From the NCBI RefSeq assembly GCF_020194955.2, contig NZ_JAFCIY020000023.1, positions 310,001-374,000 of the forward strand: a DNA stretch of 64,000 bases, written 5' to 3'. Of this stretch, positions 53,850 through 62,861 are shown in pieces (the stretch's first letter is position 1; each line of letters opens with the position of its first letter). A program made the position numbers and the translations under genes. The notes below the pieces were generated by a model. That model searched no databases, had not been told where the DNA came from, and saw only the letters and a list, made by a program, of their open reading frames with translations. Origin of the DNA: Desulfuromonas sp. CSMB_57. Lineage in GTDB: Bacteria > Desulfobacterota > Desulfuromonadia > Desulfuromonadales > Syntrophotaleaceae.

Positions 53850-54293
53850 ATGAACCTCGATACGCTCGCCATCATGAAGCTGCTGCCTCACCGTTATCCC
53901 TTTTTGCTGGTGGATCGCATCGTCGATCTCGAGCCGGGCAAAAGGGCTGTCGGGATCAAGAATGTGACCATCAATGAACCCTTTTTCCAGGGCCATTATC
54001 CCGGCCATCCCATCATGCCGGGGGTGCTGATCATCGAAGCCATGGCGCAGGTGGGCGGCGTGGTGGCCTCCCTGGCGGCAGAAAACGGCAACGATCAGGT
54101 GCCCTACTTCACCGGCATTGACAAAGCCCGGTTTCGCCGTCCGGTCATGCCCGGCGATGTTTTGCGACTGGAACTGGAAATGGTCAACTGTCGGCGCGGG
54201 TTGCATTGCTTCGAAGGCAAAGCCTTTGTGGATGGCGTGCTGGTAGCGGAAGCCGAACTCAAGGCGGTTTTTGCGCCTGCCGGCAAAGACTGA
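53850..54293 (+). CDS. fabZ: (3R)-hydroxyacyl-ACP dehydratase
   Basis: 147 residues. The hot-dog fold with [14 protein letters not shown], the catalytic His in [21 protein letters not shown] and C-terminal [10 protein letters not shown]. It dehydrates hydroxyacyl-ACP and competes with LpxA/LpxD for this precursor. It lies 4 bp after lpxD and 7 bp before lpxA. Confidence 0.96.
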   Translation: MNLDTLAIMKLLPHRYPFLLVDRIVDLEPGKRAVGIKNVTINEPFFQGHYPGHPIMPGVLIIEAMAQVGGVVASLAAENGNDQVPYFTGIDKARFRRPVMPGDVLRLELEMVNCRRGLHCFEGKAFVDGVLVAEAELKAVFAPAGKD

Positions 54294-54300
54294 GGTACTC

Positions 54301-55071
54301 ATGATACACCCTACCGCCATAGTACATGAGGACGCGCAGATTGCAGCAGGAGTGGAAATCGGCCCGTTTGCCGTCATCGGCGCCAACGTGCGCATCGGGC
54401 GCGGTACCTGGATCGGGCCGCACTCCGTCATCGAGGGCTGGACGGAAATCGGCGAGGACAATCGCATTTTTCAATTCGCCTCGGTGGGTGCCGATCCCCA
54501 GGATCTCAAGTTTCACGGGGAAAAATCCTGGCTGCGTATCGGCCATCGCAATCGCATCCGTGAATTCGTCACCCTGCACCGGGGCACCGAGGGGGGCGGC
54601 GGCGAAACCGTTATCGGCGACGACAACCTGTTCATGGCTTATTGCCACGTCGGCCATGACTGCATGGTCGGCAACCGGGTGGTCATGGCCAATTGCGCTA
54701 CCTTGGGCGGCCATGTTCGGGTGGACGATCATGCCATTCTGGGGGGGCTGTCCGCCGTGCACCAGTTCACCCGCATCGGCTGTCACGTTATGATCAGCGG
54801 CGGCTCCATGGTGGCCCAGGACATTCCGCCCTACACCATCGCCCAGGGTGATCGGGCCAAAACCGTCGGCATCAATCAGATTGGTCTCAAACGTCGCCAG
54901 TTCAGTGACGAGTTGGTGCGGGACATCAAGCAGGCCTATCGGCTGCTGTTTCGATCGGGACTGCGACAGGAACTGGCCTTGGATCGCATCGCCGCGGAAT
55001 TGCCCGATTCGCCTGAAATTAAGGTGTTTACCGACTTTGTCCGGGCCAGCGAACGGGGCGTGGCCCGCTAG
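54301..55071 (+). CDS. lpxA: acyl-ACP:UDP-N-acetylglucosamine O-acyltransferase
   Basis: 256 residues from ATG 54301 with GAGGTACTC just upstream. Hexapeptide repeats, MIHPTAIVHEDAQIA start, and the catalytic His segment AYCHVGHDCMVGNR. It starts lipid A synthesis by acylating UDP-GlcNAc at the 3 position. Given gnnA and gnnB directly downstream, it may prefer the 3-amine analogue, as described for Acidithiobacillus and Leptospira LpxA. Confidence 0.96.
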   Translation: MIHPTAIVHEDAQIAAGVEIGPFAVIGANVRIGRGTWIGPHSVIEGWTEIGEDNRIFQFASVGADPQDLKFHGEKSWLRIGHRNRIREFVTLHRGTEGGGGETVIGDDNLFMAYCHVGHDCMVGNRVVMANCATLGGHVRVDDHAILGGLSAVHQFTRIGCHVMISGGSMVAQDIPPYTIAQGDRAKTVGINQIGLKRRQFSDELVRDIKQAYRLLFRSGLRQELALDRIAAELPDSPEIKVFTDFVRASERGVAR

Positions 55072-55081
55072 GAGGGAGAGC

Positions 55082-56032
55082 ATGTCTGGATTGCGGGCGG
55101 CCGTGGTCGGGGTCGGCTATCTGGGTCGTTTTCATGCCCAGAAATTCGCGGCCCTGGAGGGTGTGGAACTGGTCGGTGTTTTGGATGCGGATGCCCGGCG
55201 GGCGGCCGAGGTCGCCAGTGAGTTGGGTTGTCCGGTCTGCACCGAGCTGACGGCGCTGTTGGAGCAGGTCGATATGGTTTCGGTGGTGGTGCCGACCCGA
55301 TTTCATCATGAAGTCGCCCGGCGCTGTCTGGCGGCGGGCAAGCATGTGTTGGTTGAAAAGCCCATCACCGAAACGGTGGCCGAAGCCACCGAACTCATTG
55401 AACTGGCGCGGGAACAAAAGTGCATTCTGCAGGTGGGTCACCTGGAACGCTTCAATCCGGCGGTGGTCGCCCTGGAGGGTGTTCTCAAGGAGCCGCGTTT
55501 CATCGAGTCCCATCGCCTGACGCCCTTTCGCGGCCGGGGCACGGATGTCAACGTGGTCCTCGATCTGATGATTCACGATATCGACATCATTCTGCACATG
55601 GTGCAGTCGGAACTGGTGGGAATTCAGGCGGTAGGGGTGCCGATTCTGTCCAGCGAGGTGGATATCGCCAATGCCCGCCTGGAGTTCGTCAACGGCTGCG
55701 TGGCCAATGTCACCGCCAGTCGGGTCAGCCGCGAGGCCATGCGCAAGATACGGGTGTTCCAGTCCGACGCCTATTTCTCCATCGATTACCAGAAACGCCG
55801 CATCAGCGTCTGCCGCCAGGAAGGCGAAGGCATGCCGGTACCCGGGTTGCCCGGTATCACCATGCAGGAACGGCATTTCGAGGAGCGCGATGTCTTGCGT
55901 GACGAAATCGAATCCTTTGTCGATGCGGTGCGACATGGTCAGCCCCCGGTGGTGGGCGGCGAAGCCGGTCGACGGGCCCTGGAAGTGGCCTTGGAGATCA
56001 GTCGGCGTCTGGGTGGAGTGTGGCCCGGCTGA
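55082..56032 (+). CDS. gnnA: Gfo/Idh/MocA oxidoreductase, probable UDP-GlcNAc 3-dehydrogenase GnnA
   Basis: 316 residues from ATG 55082 with AGGAGGGAGAGC upstream. Rossmann motif VVGVGYLGRFHAQKF, then the family motif HVLVEKPI and VGHLERFNPAV, with a C-terminal alpha/beta domain. In Acidithiobacillus and Leptospira GnnA oxidises the 3-hydroxyl of UDP-GlcNAc with NAD, and gnnA-gnnB lie between lpxA and lpxB as here. The name depends on this position and on the aminotransferase gene that follows; the chemistry was not tested. Confidence 0.8.
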   Translation: MSGLRAAVVGVGYLGRFHAQKFAALEGVELVGVLDADARRAAEVASELGCPVCTELTALLEQVDMVSVVVPTRFHHEVARRCLAAGKHVLVEKPITETVAEATELIELAREQKCILQVGHLERFNPAVVALEGVLKEPRFIESHRLTPFRGRGTDVNVVLDLMIHDIDIILHMVQSELVGIQAVGVPILSSEVDIANARLEFVNGCVANVTASRVSREAMRKIRVFQSDAYFSIDYQKRRISVCRQEGEGMPVPGLPGITMQERHFEERDVLRDEIESFVDAVRHGQPPVVGGEAGRRALEVALEISRRLGGVWPG

Positions 56033-56123
56033 TTGCACGATGTTGAATCGGATGGCATGGGGCGAGGTCCGCGTTGCGCAGTCCTCGCTTTGCTTTTGGG
56101 ATGCAAGGAGATAAGAGATAATC

Positions 56124-57224
56124 ATGAATATTCCGATGGTCGATTTGCGTGGCCAGTACCAGTCGTTGAAGGAGGAAATCCGCCGGCAGCTGGACAGCGT
56201 TCTGGAGGGCAGCCAGTTTGTCCTCGGACCCCAGGGCGAGGCCTTGGAACAGGAAATTGCCGCCTATTGCGGAGTGCGCCATGCCATCGGCGTGGCTTCC
56301 GGCACCGACGCTTTGCACCTGGCCTTGCGCGCCGCCGGTATCGGGCCCGGCGACGAGGTGATCACCACCCCCTTTACCTTCATTGCCACGGCGGAGGCGA
56401 TTGCCTATGTCGGGGCCAAGGCGGTGTTCGTCGACATCGATCCGCAGACCTTCAATATCTGCGTTGATGCCGTGGCGGCGGCCGTCGGGCCGCGTACCCG
56501 CGCGGTTTTGCCGGTGCACCTGTTCGGGCAGCCCGCCGATCTGGCGCCCCTCAAACAGATCTGCGACCGGCACGGTCTGCGGCTGATCGAAGATTGCGCC
56601 CAATCCTTCGGTGCCGTCTACCAGGGTCGCATGACCGGTGCCTGGGGCGATGCCGGCTGTTTTTCCTTTTTTCCGAGCAAAAACCTCGGTTGCTATGGCG
56701 ACGGCGGCATGATCGTCACCAATGACGATCATCTGGCGGCGGAAATCCGCATGTTGCGCAATCATGGCAGCCGGGAGCGTTATTATCATGCGGCCATCGG
56801 CTACAACAGTCGTCTGGACGATATGCAGGCCGCCATACTGCGGGTCAAGCTCAAACATATCGACGATTACAACCGTGCCCGCCGCCGTAACGCCGCCTTG
56901 TATTCGGAACTGCTGCAGGCTGCGCCGGTGCTCACCCCGGTGGAGGACGGCAAGGGTTGTCATGTCTTCCATCAATACACCCTTCGCGCCCCCCGGCGGG
57001 CGGATCTGCAAAAGACTTTGAGTGCCGCCGGCATCGCTTCGGCCATCTACTATCCCGTACCTCTGCACCGGCAGGAGGTGTTTGCCGCGGATTGCGCCGG
57101 ACTGTCCTTGCCCGTCGCCGAACAGGCGGCGGCGGAAGTGCTGTCCCTGCCCATGTATCCGGAACTGACGGCGGAACAGATCCGCCTGGTGTGCCGGACC
57201 ATTGCCGACGCGGCGGCACGATGA
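56124..57224 (+). CDS. gnnB: DegT/DnrJ/EryC1 aminotransferase, probable GnnB
   Basis: 366 residues with AAGGAGATAAGAG upstream. Fold type I PLP aminotransferase of sugar-nucleotide type: VASGTDALHLALRAAGIGPGDEV, DCAQSFGAVYQGR and the PLP Lys in FPSKNLGCYGDGG. GnnB homologues transfer an amino group to the 3-keto sugar made by GnnA, giving UDP-GlcNAc3N. Its stop overlaps the lpxB ATG, tying it to the lipid A genes. Confidence 0.82.
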   Translation: MNIPMVDLRGQYQSLKEEIRRQLDSVLEGSQFVLGPQGEALEQEIAAYCGVRHAIGVASGTDALHLALRAAGIGPGDEVITTPFTFIATAEAIAYVGAKAVFVDIDPQTFNICVDAVAAAVGPRTRAVLPVHLFGQPADLAPLKQICDRHGLRLIEDCAQSFGAVYQGRMTGAWGDAGCFSFFPSKNLGCYGDGGMIVTNDDHLAAEIRMLRNHGSRERYYHAAIGYNSRLDDMQAAILRVKLKHIDDYNRARRRNAALYSELLQAAPVLTPVEDGKGCHVFHQYTLRAPRRADLQKTLSAAGIASAIYYPVPLHRQEVFAADCAGLSLPVAEQAAAEVLSLPMYPELTAEQIRLVCRTIADAAAR

Positions 57225-58408
57225 GCGGCAACCCGGCGCCCGCCCGGCGCGCGCTGATCGTCACCGGTGAGGCCTCCGGGGATTTGCACGGAGCCAATCT
57301 CATTCACGCCGCCCGTGAGCAGGATCCCGAGCTGGCTTTTTTCGGCGTCGGGGGACCGCGCATGGCCGAAGCGGGCTGCGAGATTCTGATTTCCGGCGAG
57401 GAATTGGCGGTCATGGGCCTGGTGGAGGTGGTGGGACATCTGCCGGTCATCTGGCGGGCCCTGCGCCGCCTGACGCGTGTTTTGAAGGGCCCGGAGCGCC
57501 CGGACGTCCTGGTTTTGATCGATTTCGCCGAATTCAATCTGCAATTGGCGGCGCGCGCCAAAAAGGCCGGCGTGCCGGTGTTGTATTACGTCAGCCCCCA
57601 GGTCTGGGCCTGGCGTCGCGGCCGGGTCAAACGCATCGCCCGGGTGGTGGATCGGCTGGCGGCCATCTTTCCCTTCGAGCCGGAGCTCTATCGCGGGCAG
57701 GATATCGAGGTGGACTATGTCGGCCATCCCCTGCTGGACGAATTCGAGGCCGGCCGGGATCGGGATGCCCTGCTGCGATCCTGGGACATGGACCCGGTCG
57801 GGCCGGTCATCGGACTGTTCCCGGGCAGTCGCCGCAACGAACTGAAATATATTTTCGACACTCTGCTGCAGAGCGCCCTGGAACTGAAACGTCAGTTCCC
57901 CAATGCCCGGTTTCTGTTGCCGGTGGCGGCCGATTCCCTGCGCGGCGAAATTGAACGACGCCTGGCGGCGACGGAACTGCCCGTCAGGTTGATGGAAGAA
58001 AACATCCATGACGTGATCCGCGCCTGTGATGCCATTATGACCGTATCCGGCACGGTCACCCTGCAGATTGCTCTCTCCGGCACGCCCATGGCCATCGTTT
58101 ACAAGCTGGCGCCATTGAGCTATGCCATCGGCCGGCGGCTGATCCGCGTGCCCCATATCGGTCTGGCCAACATCGTCGCCGGCCGGGAGGTGGTGCGGGA
58201 GTTCATCCAGGAGCAGGCCACCCCGGCGAATATCGCCGCGGAAATCGCCGCCATCCTCAGGGACGACGCGTACCAACGATCCATCCGTCAAGGCCTCGCA
58301 GAGGTGCGCGAGCAGATGGGCGAGGGCGGTTGCTCGGGTCGGGTTGCGGCCATGGTGTCGGAGTTGAGTAAAAGAAGGGTCAAGAACTGTGGAACAGTCC
58401 ATCCGTAG
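57221..58408 (+). CDS. lpxB: lipid-A-disaccharide synthase
   Basis: 395 residues from ATG 57221 (ATGA overlap). GT19 glycosyltransferase with VTGEASGDLHGANL, VLIDFAEFNLQLA, YYVSPQVWAWRRGRVKRI and FPGSRRNELKYI. Joins UDP-diacyl sugar and lipid X into the disaccharide. Its end overlaps msbA by 20 bp. Confidence 0.96.
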   Translation: MSGNPAPARRALIVTGEASGDLHGANLIHAAREQDPELAFFGVGGPRMAEAGCEILISGEELAVMGLVEVVGHLPVIWRALRRLTRVLKGPERPDVLVLIDFAEFNLQLAARAKKAGVPVLYYVSPQVWAWRRGRVKRIARVVDRLAAIFPFEPELYRGQDIEVDYVGHPLLDEFEAGRDRDALLRSWDMDPVGPVIGLFPGSRRNELKYIFDTLLQSALELKRQFPNARFLLPVAADSLRGEIERRLAATELPVRLMEENIHDVIRACDAIMTVSGTVTLQIALSGTPMAIVYKLAPLSYAIGRRLIRVPHIGLANIVAGREVVREFIQEQATPANIAAEIAAILRDDAYQRSIRQGLAEVREQMGEGGCSGRVAAMVSELSKRRVKNCGTVHP

Positions 58409-60128
58409 CCTGTATCATCGTCTGTTCCGTTACTCCCGCCCCTATGTCGGGCGGATCCTGGTGGCGGTGGCGGCATCATTGCTGGTGTCCGGTGCGGATG
58501 TCACCATGGCCAGGCTGGTCAAGCCGCTGGTGGACGAGGTGCTCAGCGGCAAGGCTCGGGACCTGGTCAACCTGGTGCCGGTGTTCATTGTCGGGATTGC
58601 CTTTGTCAAAGGGCTCGGCCGCTTCGTGCAGGAATACTTCATCAAAACCGCGGGGCAGATGGTGGTGCAGGATATTCGCAAGGATCTGTACGGCCATTCC
58701 CTGTCGCTGTCCATGGGGTATTATTCCCGCAGTTCCACCGGCAACGTGATGTCCCGGATCCTGAACGATGTGGGCACCCTCCAGAGTGCCTCGGCGGACG
58801 TTCTGGTTGACGGCACCCGGGAAAGCCTGACTCTGGTCGGGCTGACGACCTTGGCTTTTTACACCGATTGGCGGTTGGCGACCCTGGCCTTTCTGGTCCT
58901 CCCCCTGACCGTCATCCCCATGGTTTTTTTGGGCCGCAAGATCAAACAGAACATGCGCCGCGGCCAGGGAGCGCTGGGGGATTTGACGAAAGTGCTGCAG
59001 GAGGCCCTGGCCGGCATAAAGGTGATCAAGGCGTTCGGCAGCGAGAACTATGAAGCGAGCCGCTTCGTCAGGGAAAACAAGCGGTTCTATCACTTTATCC
59101 GCAAAGTGATGAAATATGATTCCGTCACTTCGCCAACCATCGAATTGTTGTCTTCCATCGGCATCGGCGCGGTAATGTGGTACGGTATTCACAGGATCAT
59201 CAGCGGAACCATGACCCAGGGAGAATTGACCTCCTTTCTGGCGGCCATGGTCATGATGTATACCCCGGTAAAACGCCTGATCAAGGTGAACAACAAGATT
59301 CAGCAGGCCATGGGTGGCGCGGAGCGGGTTTTCGAGCTGTTGGACGAGGTGCCGGATATCAACGATGCCGTTGGCGCCGTGTCCATCGGGCGGGCTCGCG
59401 GCGAAGTGCGGTTTGACCATGTCGGTTTCGCTTACCAGAACGAACCGGTGTTGCAGGACTTCAACCTGCGGATCAACCGGGGCGAGGTGGTCGCTTTGGT
59501 GGGGCCCAGCGGTGGCGGCAAATCGACGGTGGTGGGTTTGCTGACTCGGTTTTATGATCCCCAGCAAGGCCGGATTCTCATCGACGGGCAGGACATCCGC
59601 ATGATAACCATGGACAGCCTGCGGCGCAACATCGCCCTGGTCGATCAGGAGACCTACCTGTTCAATGACAGCATTCGCGACAACATCCGCTATGGATCCG
59701 CGGAGGCCTCCGATGCTGCCGTCGAAGAAGCCGCACGTCTGGCTTATGCGGATGAATTCATTCGTTTGTTGCCGGAGGGCTATGACCAGCACATCGGCGA
59801 TCGCGGAGTGCGTCTGTCAGGCGGTCAGCGGCAGCGGATTTGCATTGCCCGGGCGATTCTGCGCAATGCTCCCATTCTGTTGCTGGATGAGGCGACCAGT
59901 GCCCTGGACACGGAAAGCGAAGCGGTGGTGCAGCAGGCCCTGGCCAACCTGATGAAAAACCGCACCACCATTGTCATTGCCCATCGCCTGTCGACGGTCA
60001 TGCACGCCGACAAGATCGTGGTATTGGAAAAAGGCCGTATCTGCGAGGAAGGCACTCACCAGCAATTGCTGGCCGCGGATGGCGTTTATCGCCGACTTTA
60101 TGAAATGCAGTTTGCTTCACGTTCCTGA
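58389..60128 (+). CDS. msbA: lipid A export ABC transporter MsbA
   Basis: 579 residues from GTG 58389, with AGAAGGGTC upstream. An N-terminal six-helix transmembrane domain (~15-315) and an ABC ATPase domain (Walker A GPSGGGKST, signature LSGGQRQRICIARAIL, Walker B ILLLDEATSALD). It flips lipid A-core across the inner membrane. Overlaps lpxB. Confidence 0.94.
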   Translation: MEQSIRSLYHRLFRYSRPYVGRILVAVAASLLVSGADVTMARLVKPLVDEVLSGKARDLVNLVPVFIVGIAFVKGLGRFVQEYFIKTAGQMVVQDIRKDLYGHSLSLSMGYYSRSSTGNVMSRILNDVGTLQSASADVLVDGTRESLTLVGLTTLAFYTDWRLATLAFLVLPLTVIPMVFLGRKIKQNMRRGQGALGDLTKVLQEALAGIKVIKAFGSENYEASRFVRENKRFYHFIRKVMKYDSVTSPTIELLSSIGIGAVMWYGIHRIISGTMTQGELTSFLAAMVMMYTPVKRLIKVNNKIQQAMGGAERVFELLDEVPDINDAVGAVSIGRARGEVRFDHVGFAYQNEPVLQDFNLRINRGEVVALVGPSGGGKSTVVGLLTRFYDPQQGRILIDGQDIRMITMDSLRRNIALVDQETYLFNDSIRDNIRYGSAEASDAAVEEAARLAYADEFIRLLPEGYDQHIGDRGVRLSGGQRQRICIARAILRNAPILLLDEATSALDTESEAVVQQALANLMKNRTTIVIAHRLSTVMHADKIVVLEKGRICEEGTHQQLLAADGVYRRLYEMQFASRS

Positions 60129-60243
60129 GTGGATAGAGGTGTCGAGACCGATGAGTTTCCGAACCCCCGGCAAGGGGAGGGCGGCGATGGTCGGCACCTG
60201 AAGTCCATCAATCCTTCCAACTCAGCAGGCAAACGGGTGCTGT

Positions 60244-61533
60244 GTGTTTCTTCTTTATGATTTGATCTGGGTGGTCGCGGCCCTTTGCCTGATCCCCTGG
60301 TACGGGATAAAACGGGCCCTCGGCTTGAAAAGCCGGGAAGGTATCCGGGAGCGTCTGGGGATCTATCAGGCCGACCGGCTCAAGGTGCTGCAGGGGCGTC
60401 GGGTAATCTGGCTGCACGCCGTCTCCGTCGGTGAGACCAAGGCCGCCGTGCCTCTGTTGAGGGCGTTGCGGAATTCTTTTCCGGAGCATGCCCTGGTGCT
60501 CTCCAACACCACGGAAACGGGCCACAGTATTGCCTGCGATATCAAGGAAATCGATCTGTGCCTGTATTTTCCATTTGACATGTCCTGGGTGGTGCACAGG
60601 GTATTGCGCTGCCTGCAACCGGAATTGATTCTGATTGTTGAAACGGAGCTTTGGCCCAATCTGGCACGTCTGGCCTGCCGCGCCGGCATTCCCATGGTGC
60701 TGGTCAATGGTCGCATTTCCGATCGTTCCTTGCCTCGCTACCAAATCGCCAAACCCCTGTTGCGTCGTCTGCTGTGCCACTTCTCACACTTTTGCATGCA
60801 AAGCCGGGAGGATGCCCAACGCCTGCTGCAACTCGGGGCCCCCGGGGACCGGGTTGTGGTGACCGGCAATCTCAAGTTCGACATGCCTGCGGACGGCCTG
60901 GCGGAGATGGACATGGAAGCCCTTCGACAGGAGTTCCGGTTGCCCGCCGAGTCCCTGGTCTGGGTGGCCGGCAGCACCCACCCCGGCGAAGAAGAACTGC
61001 TCATGGAGGTGTATGCCGACCTTTGCACCCAGCGATCCGATTTGATCCTGGTGCTGGCACCGCGTCATATCGAGCGTTGCCCGGCATTGCAAACGGTTTT
61101 GCATGAGCGCGGTTTTTCAGTCCTGCTGCGCAGTAATCCGATTGATCAAGCGGATATTCTCCAGCCCGGACAAATATTGCTGGTAGACACTTTGGGGGAA
61201 CTGGTATCGCTCTACCGGGCGGCGAATCTGGTATTCGTCGGCGGCAGCCTGGTGCCCATCGGGGGACACAATGTGCTCGAAGCAGCCATGGTCGGCAAAC
61301 CGGCACTGTTCGGTCCCCATATGGAAAATTTCCGCGAAATCGCGCGTTTGCTGGCCGCCGGCGGTGGTGGCATTCAGATCGACCAACAAAGCCTGGGCGC
61401 AGTGGTTGCCGAACTTCTCAACGATCCACAACGGCGCTCGGTCATGGGCCGGGCCGGCATGGAGCTTTTGAAGTTGCATGCGGGGGCCACAGAACGGACT
61501 CTGGCCGTCATTCGTCAGGTTGTGGGACACTGA
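60244..61533 (+). CDS. waaA: 3-deoxy-D-manno-octulosonic acid transferase
   Basis: 429 residues from GTG 60244; no strong ribosome binding site is visible, and 115 bp separate it from msbA. N-terminal membrane anchor (~3-20). GT30 pattern: IWLHAVSVGETKAA, VETELWPNLAR, RISDRS, GNLKFDM, GSTHPGEEE, VGGSLVPIGGHNVLEAA and PHMENFREI. It adds Kdo to lipid IVA. The lpxK ATG follows 1 bp after its stop. Confidence 0.95.
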   Translation: MFLLYDLIWVVAALCLIPWYGIKRALGLKSREGIRERLGIYQADRLKVLQGRRVIWLHAVSVGETKAAVPLLRALRNSFPEHALVLSNTTETGHSIACDIKEIDLCLYFPFDMSWVVHRVLRCLQPELILIVETELWPNLARLACRAGIPMVLVNGRISDRSLPRYQIAKPLLRRLLCHFSHFCMQSREDAQRLLQLGAPGDRVVVTGNLKFDMPADGLAEMDMEALRQEFRLPAESLVWVAGSTHPGEEELLMEVYADLCTQRSDLILVLAPRHIERCPALQTVLHERGFSVLLRSNPIDQADILQPGQILLVDTLGELVSLYRAANLVFVGGSLVPIGGHNVLEAAMVGKPALFGPHMENFREIARLLAAGGGGIQIDQQSLGAVVAELLNDPQRRSVMGRAGMELLKLHAGATERTLAVIRQVVGH

Positions 61534-61534
61534 A

Positions 61535-62809
61535 ATGGCTCGGCTCGGCCTGTTTTACCGACGCCTGGCGACGCAGGGCGCCAGTAATTTTTTCGAAAAG
61601 ATCCTGCTGGCGGGATTATCCTGTTTCGGTGCCGCATATGGCGGCCTGATGGCGGTGCGCGCCTGGTCCTACCGCCGGGGCTGGTGTCGTGTCTTCCGGG
61701 CACCGGTTCCGGTGATTTCCATCGGCAATCTCAGCGTCGGCGGTACCGGCAAAACCCCGCTGGTGGATTATCTGGCCCGATATTATCTGCGCCAGGGGCG
61801 GCGGGTGGCCGTGGTCAGTCGCGGTTACGGCAGCCGGGGCAAGGGGGTCCGGGTGGTCAGCGCCGGCCATGGGCCGGTGCTGGACGTGAGTCTTTGCGGG
61901 GACGAACCCATGCTGCTGGCGCGTCGCAACCCGGACCTGCTGGTGTTAGTGGCCCAACGCCGGGCTCACGCCCTGCGGCACGCCGTTGAGACATTGAAGG
62001 CTGAAATCGTCCTGTTGGATGACGGCTTTCAGCATTTGGCGGTGGCCCGCGATTGCGATATCGTATTGCTCGATGCCCGCCGTCCCTTCGGCAACGGCCG
62101 GGTGCTTCCCGCGGGCCTGTTGCGGGAACGCCCGTCGGCCCTGCATCGCGGCCAGCTATTCGTTCTCACTCGGGCCGAACCGGACACGCCCTTGCTCCCC
62201 CTGCCCGGGCCGGTGCTGCGGTGCCGGCATCGACTCGCAGGGGAGGCGGTCAGTTTGTCCGGCCACCGCGTTTCCCTCGCAGAACTCAAAACCAGGCGCG
62301 GCATTGCCTTTGCCGGGATCGCCGATCCGGAGGCTTTTTTTGCCGGCCTGACGGCCGCCGGTCTGTCGTTGAGTGCGACCCTGGCCTTTTCGGACCATGC
62401 CGCCTATAACGCGACGGATCTGCAAAGACTGCGTGCCGCCGCGCCGCAGGCCGAATATTTGCTGACCACGGAAAAGGATGCCGTCAAACTGGCAGGACTG
62501 CCCCTGCCGTTGCCCTGCTACCAGGTCGGCCTGGAACTCGACTGGCTGGAACCCGGAGCCTTGGAAGATCTGCTCGACGCCTTGGTTCCGGGCAAGGAGG
62601 AGAAAATGCCACATATCGAAGAAATGCTGGATATCCTGGCCTGTCCAGGGTGCCATGGACCCCTTCACTTTGACCCGGATGGAAATGGCCTCGTGTGTCG
62701 GCCCTGCCGACTGCTCTTTTCCATCACCGACGGCATTCCGGTGCTGTTGTTGGATGAGGCCCAAAGCCTCGACCTTCCGCAGTCATCAGGTGACAGCAGT
62801 CAGAATTAG
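61535..62809 (+). CDS. lpxK: tetraacyldisaccharide 4'-kinase fused in frame to a Trm112-family domain
   Basis: 424 residues from ATG 61535. LpxK portion ~1-355: N-terminal anchor, P-loop SVGGTGKTP (~67-75), AVVSRGYGSRGKG, LLDDGFQHLAVARD, GLLRERPSAL, and YLLTTEKDAVKL. It phosphorylates lipid A at the 4' position. Residue 358 onward is a Trm112/YcaR-like zinc-ribbon-type domain with LACPGCHGPL and GLVCRPCRLLFSITDGIPVLL. There is no stop codon between them, while an ideal ribosome binding site with ATG lies at the junction, so both a fusion and a separate small product are possible. Confidence 0.9.
   Translation: MARLGLFYRRLATQGASNFFEKILLAGLSCFGAAYGGLMAVRAWSYRRGWCRVFRAPVPVISIGNLSVGGTGKTPLVDYLARYYLRQGRRVAVVSRGYGSRGKGVRVVSAGHGPVLDVSLCGDEPMLLARRNPDLLVLVAQRRAHALRHAVETLKAEIVLLDDGFQHLAVARDCDIVLLDARRPFGNGRVLPAGLLRERPSALHRGQLFVLTRAEPDTPLLPLPGPVLRCRHRLAGEAVSLSGHRVSLAELKTRRGIAFAGIADPEAFFAGLTAAGLSLSATLAFSDHAAYNATDLQRLRAAAPQAEYLLTTEKDAVKLAGLPLPLPCYQVGLELDWLEPGALEDLLDALVPGKEEKMPHIEEMLDILACPGCHGPLHFDPDGNGLVCRPCRLLFSITDGIPVLLLDEAQSLDLPQSSGDSSQN
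62606..62809 (+). CDS. Trm112/YcaR-like small protein from internal start within lpxK
   Basis: 67 residues from ATG 62606, preceded by AAGGAGGAGAAA inside the lpxK frame. The region corresponds to the whole of a stand-alone YcaR/Trm112 protein, which usually follows lpxK as a separate gene. Two CxxC pairs could bind zinc. Independent translation is inferred from the ribosome binding site, not proven. Confidence 0.55.
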   Translation: MPHIEEMLDILACPGCHGPLHFDPDGNGLVCRPCRLLFSITDGIPVLLLDEAQSLDLPQSSGDSSQN

Positions 62810-62861
62810 TCAGGAACCCTGCTCGGTACAGGCTATCCAACCATTGCAACAGGAAAGAATC

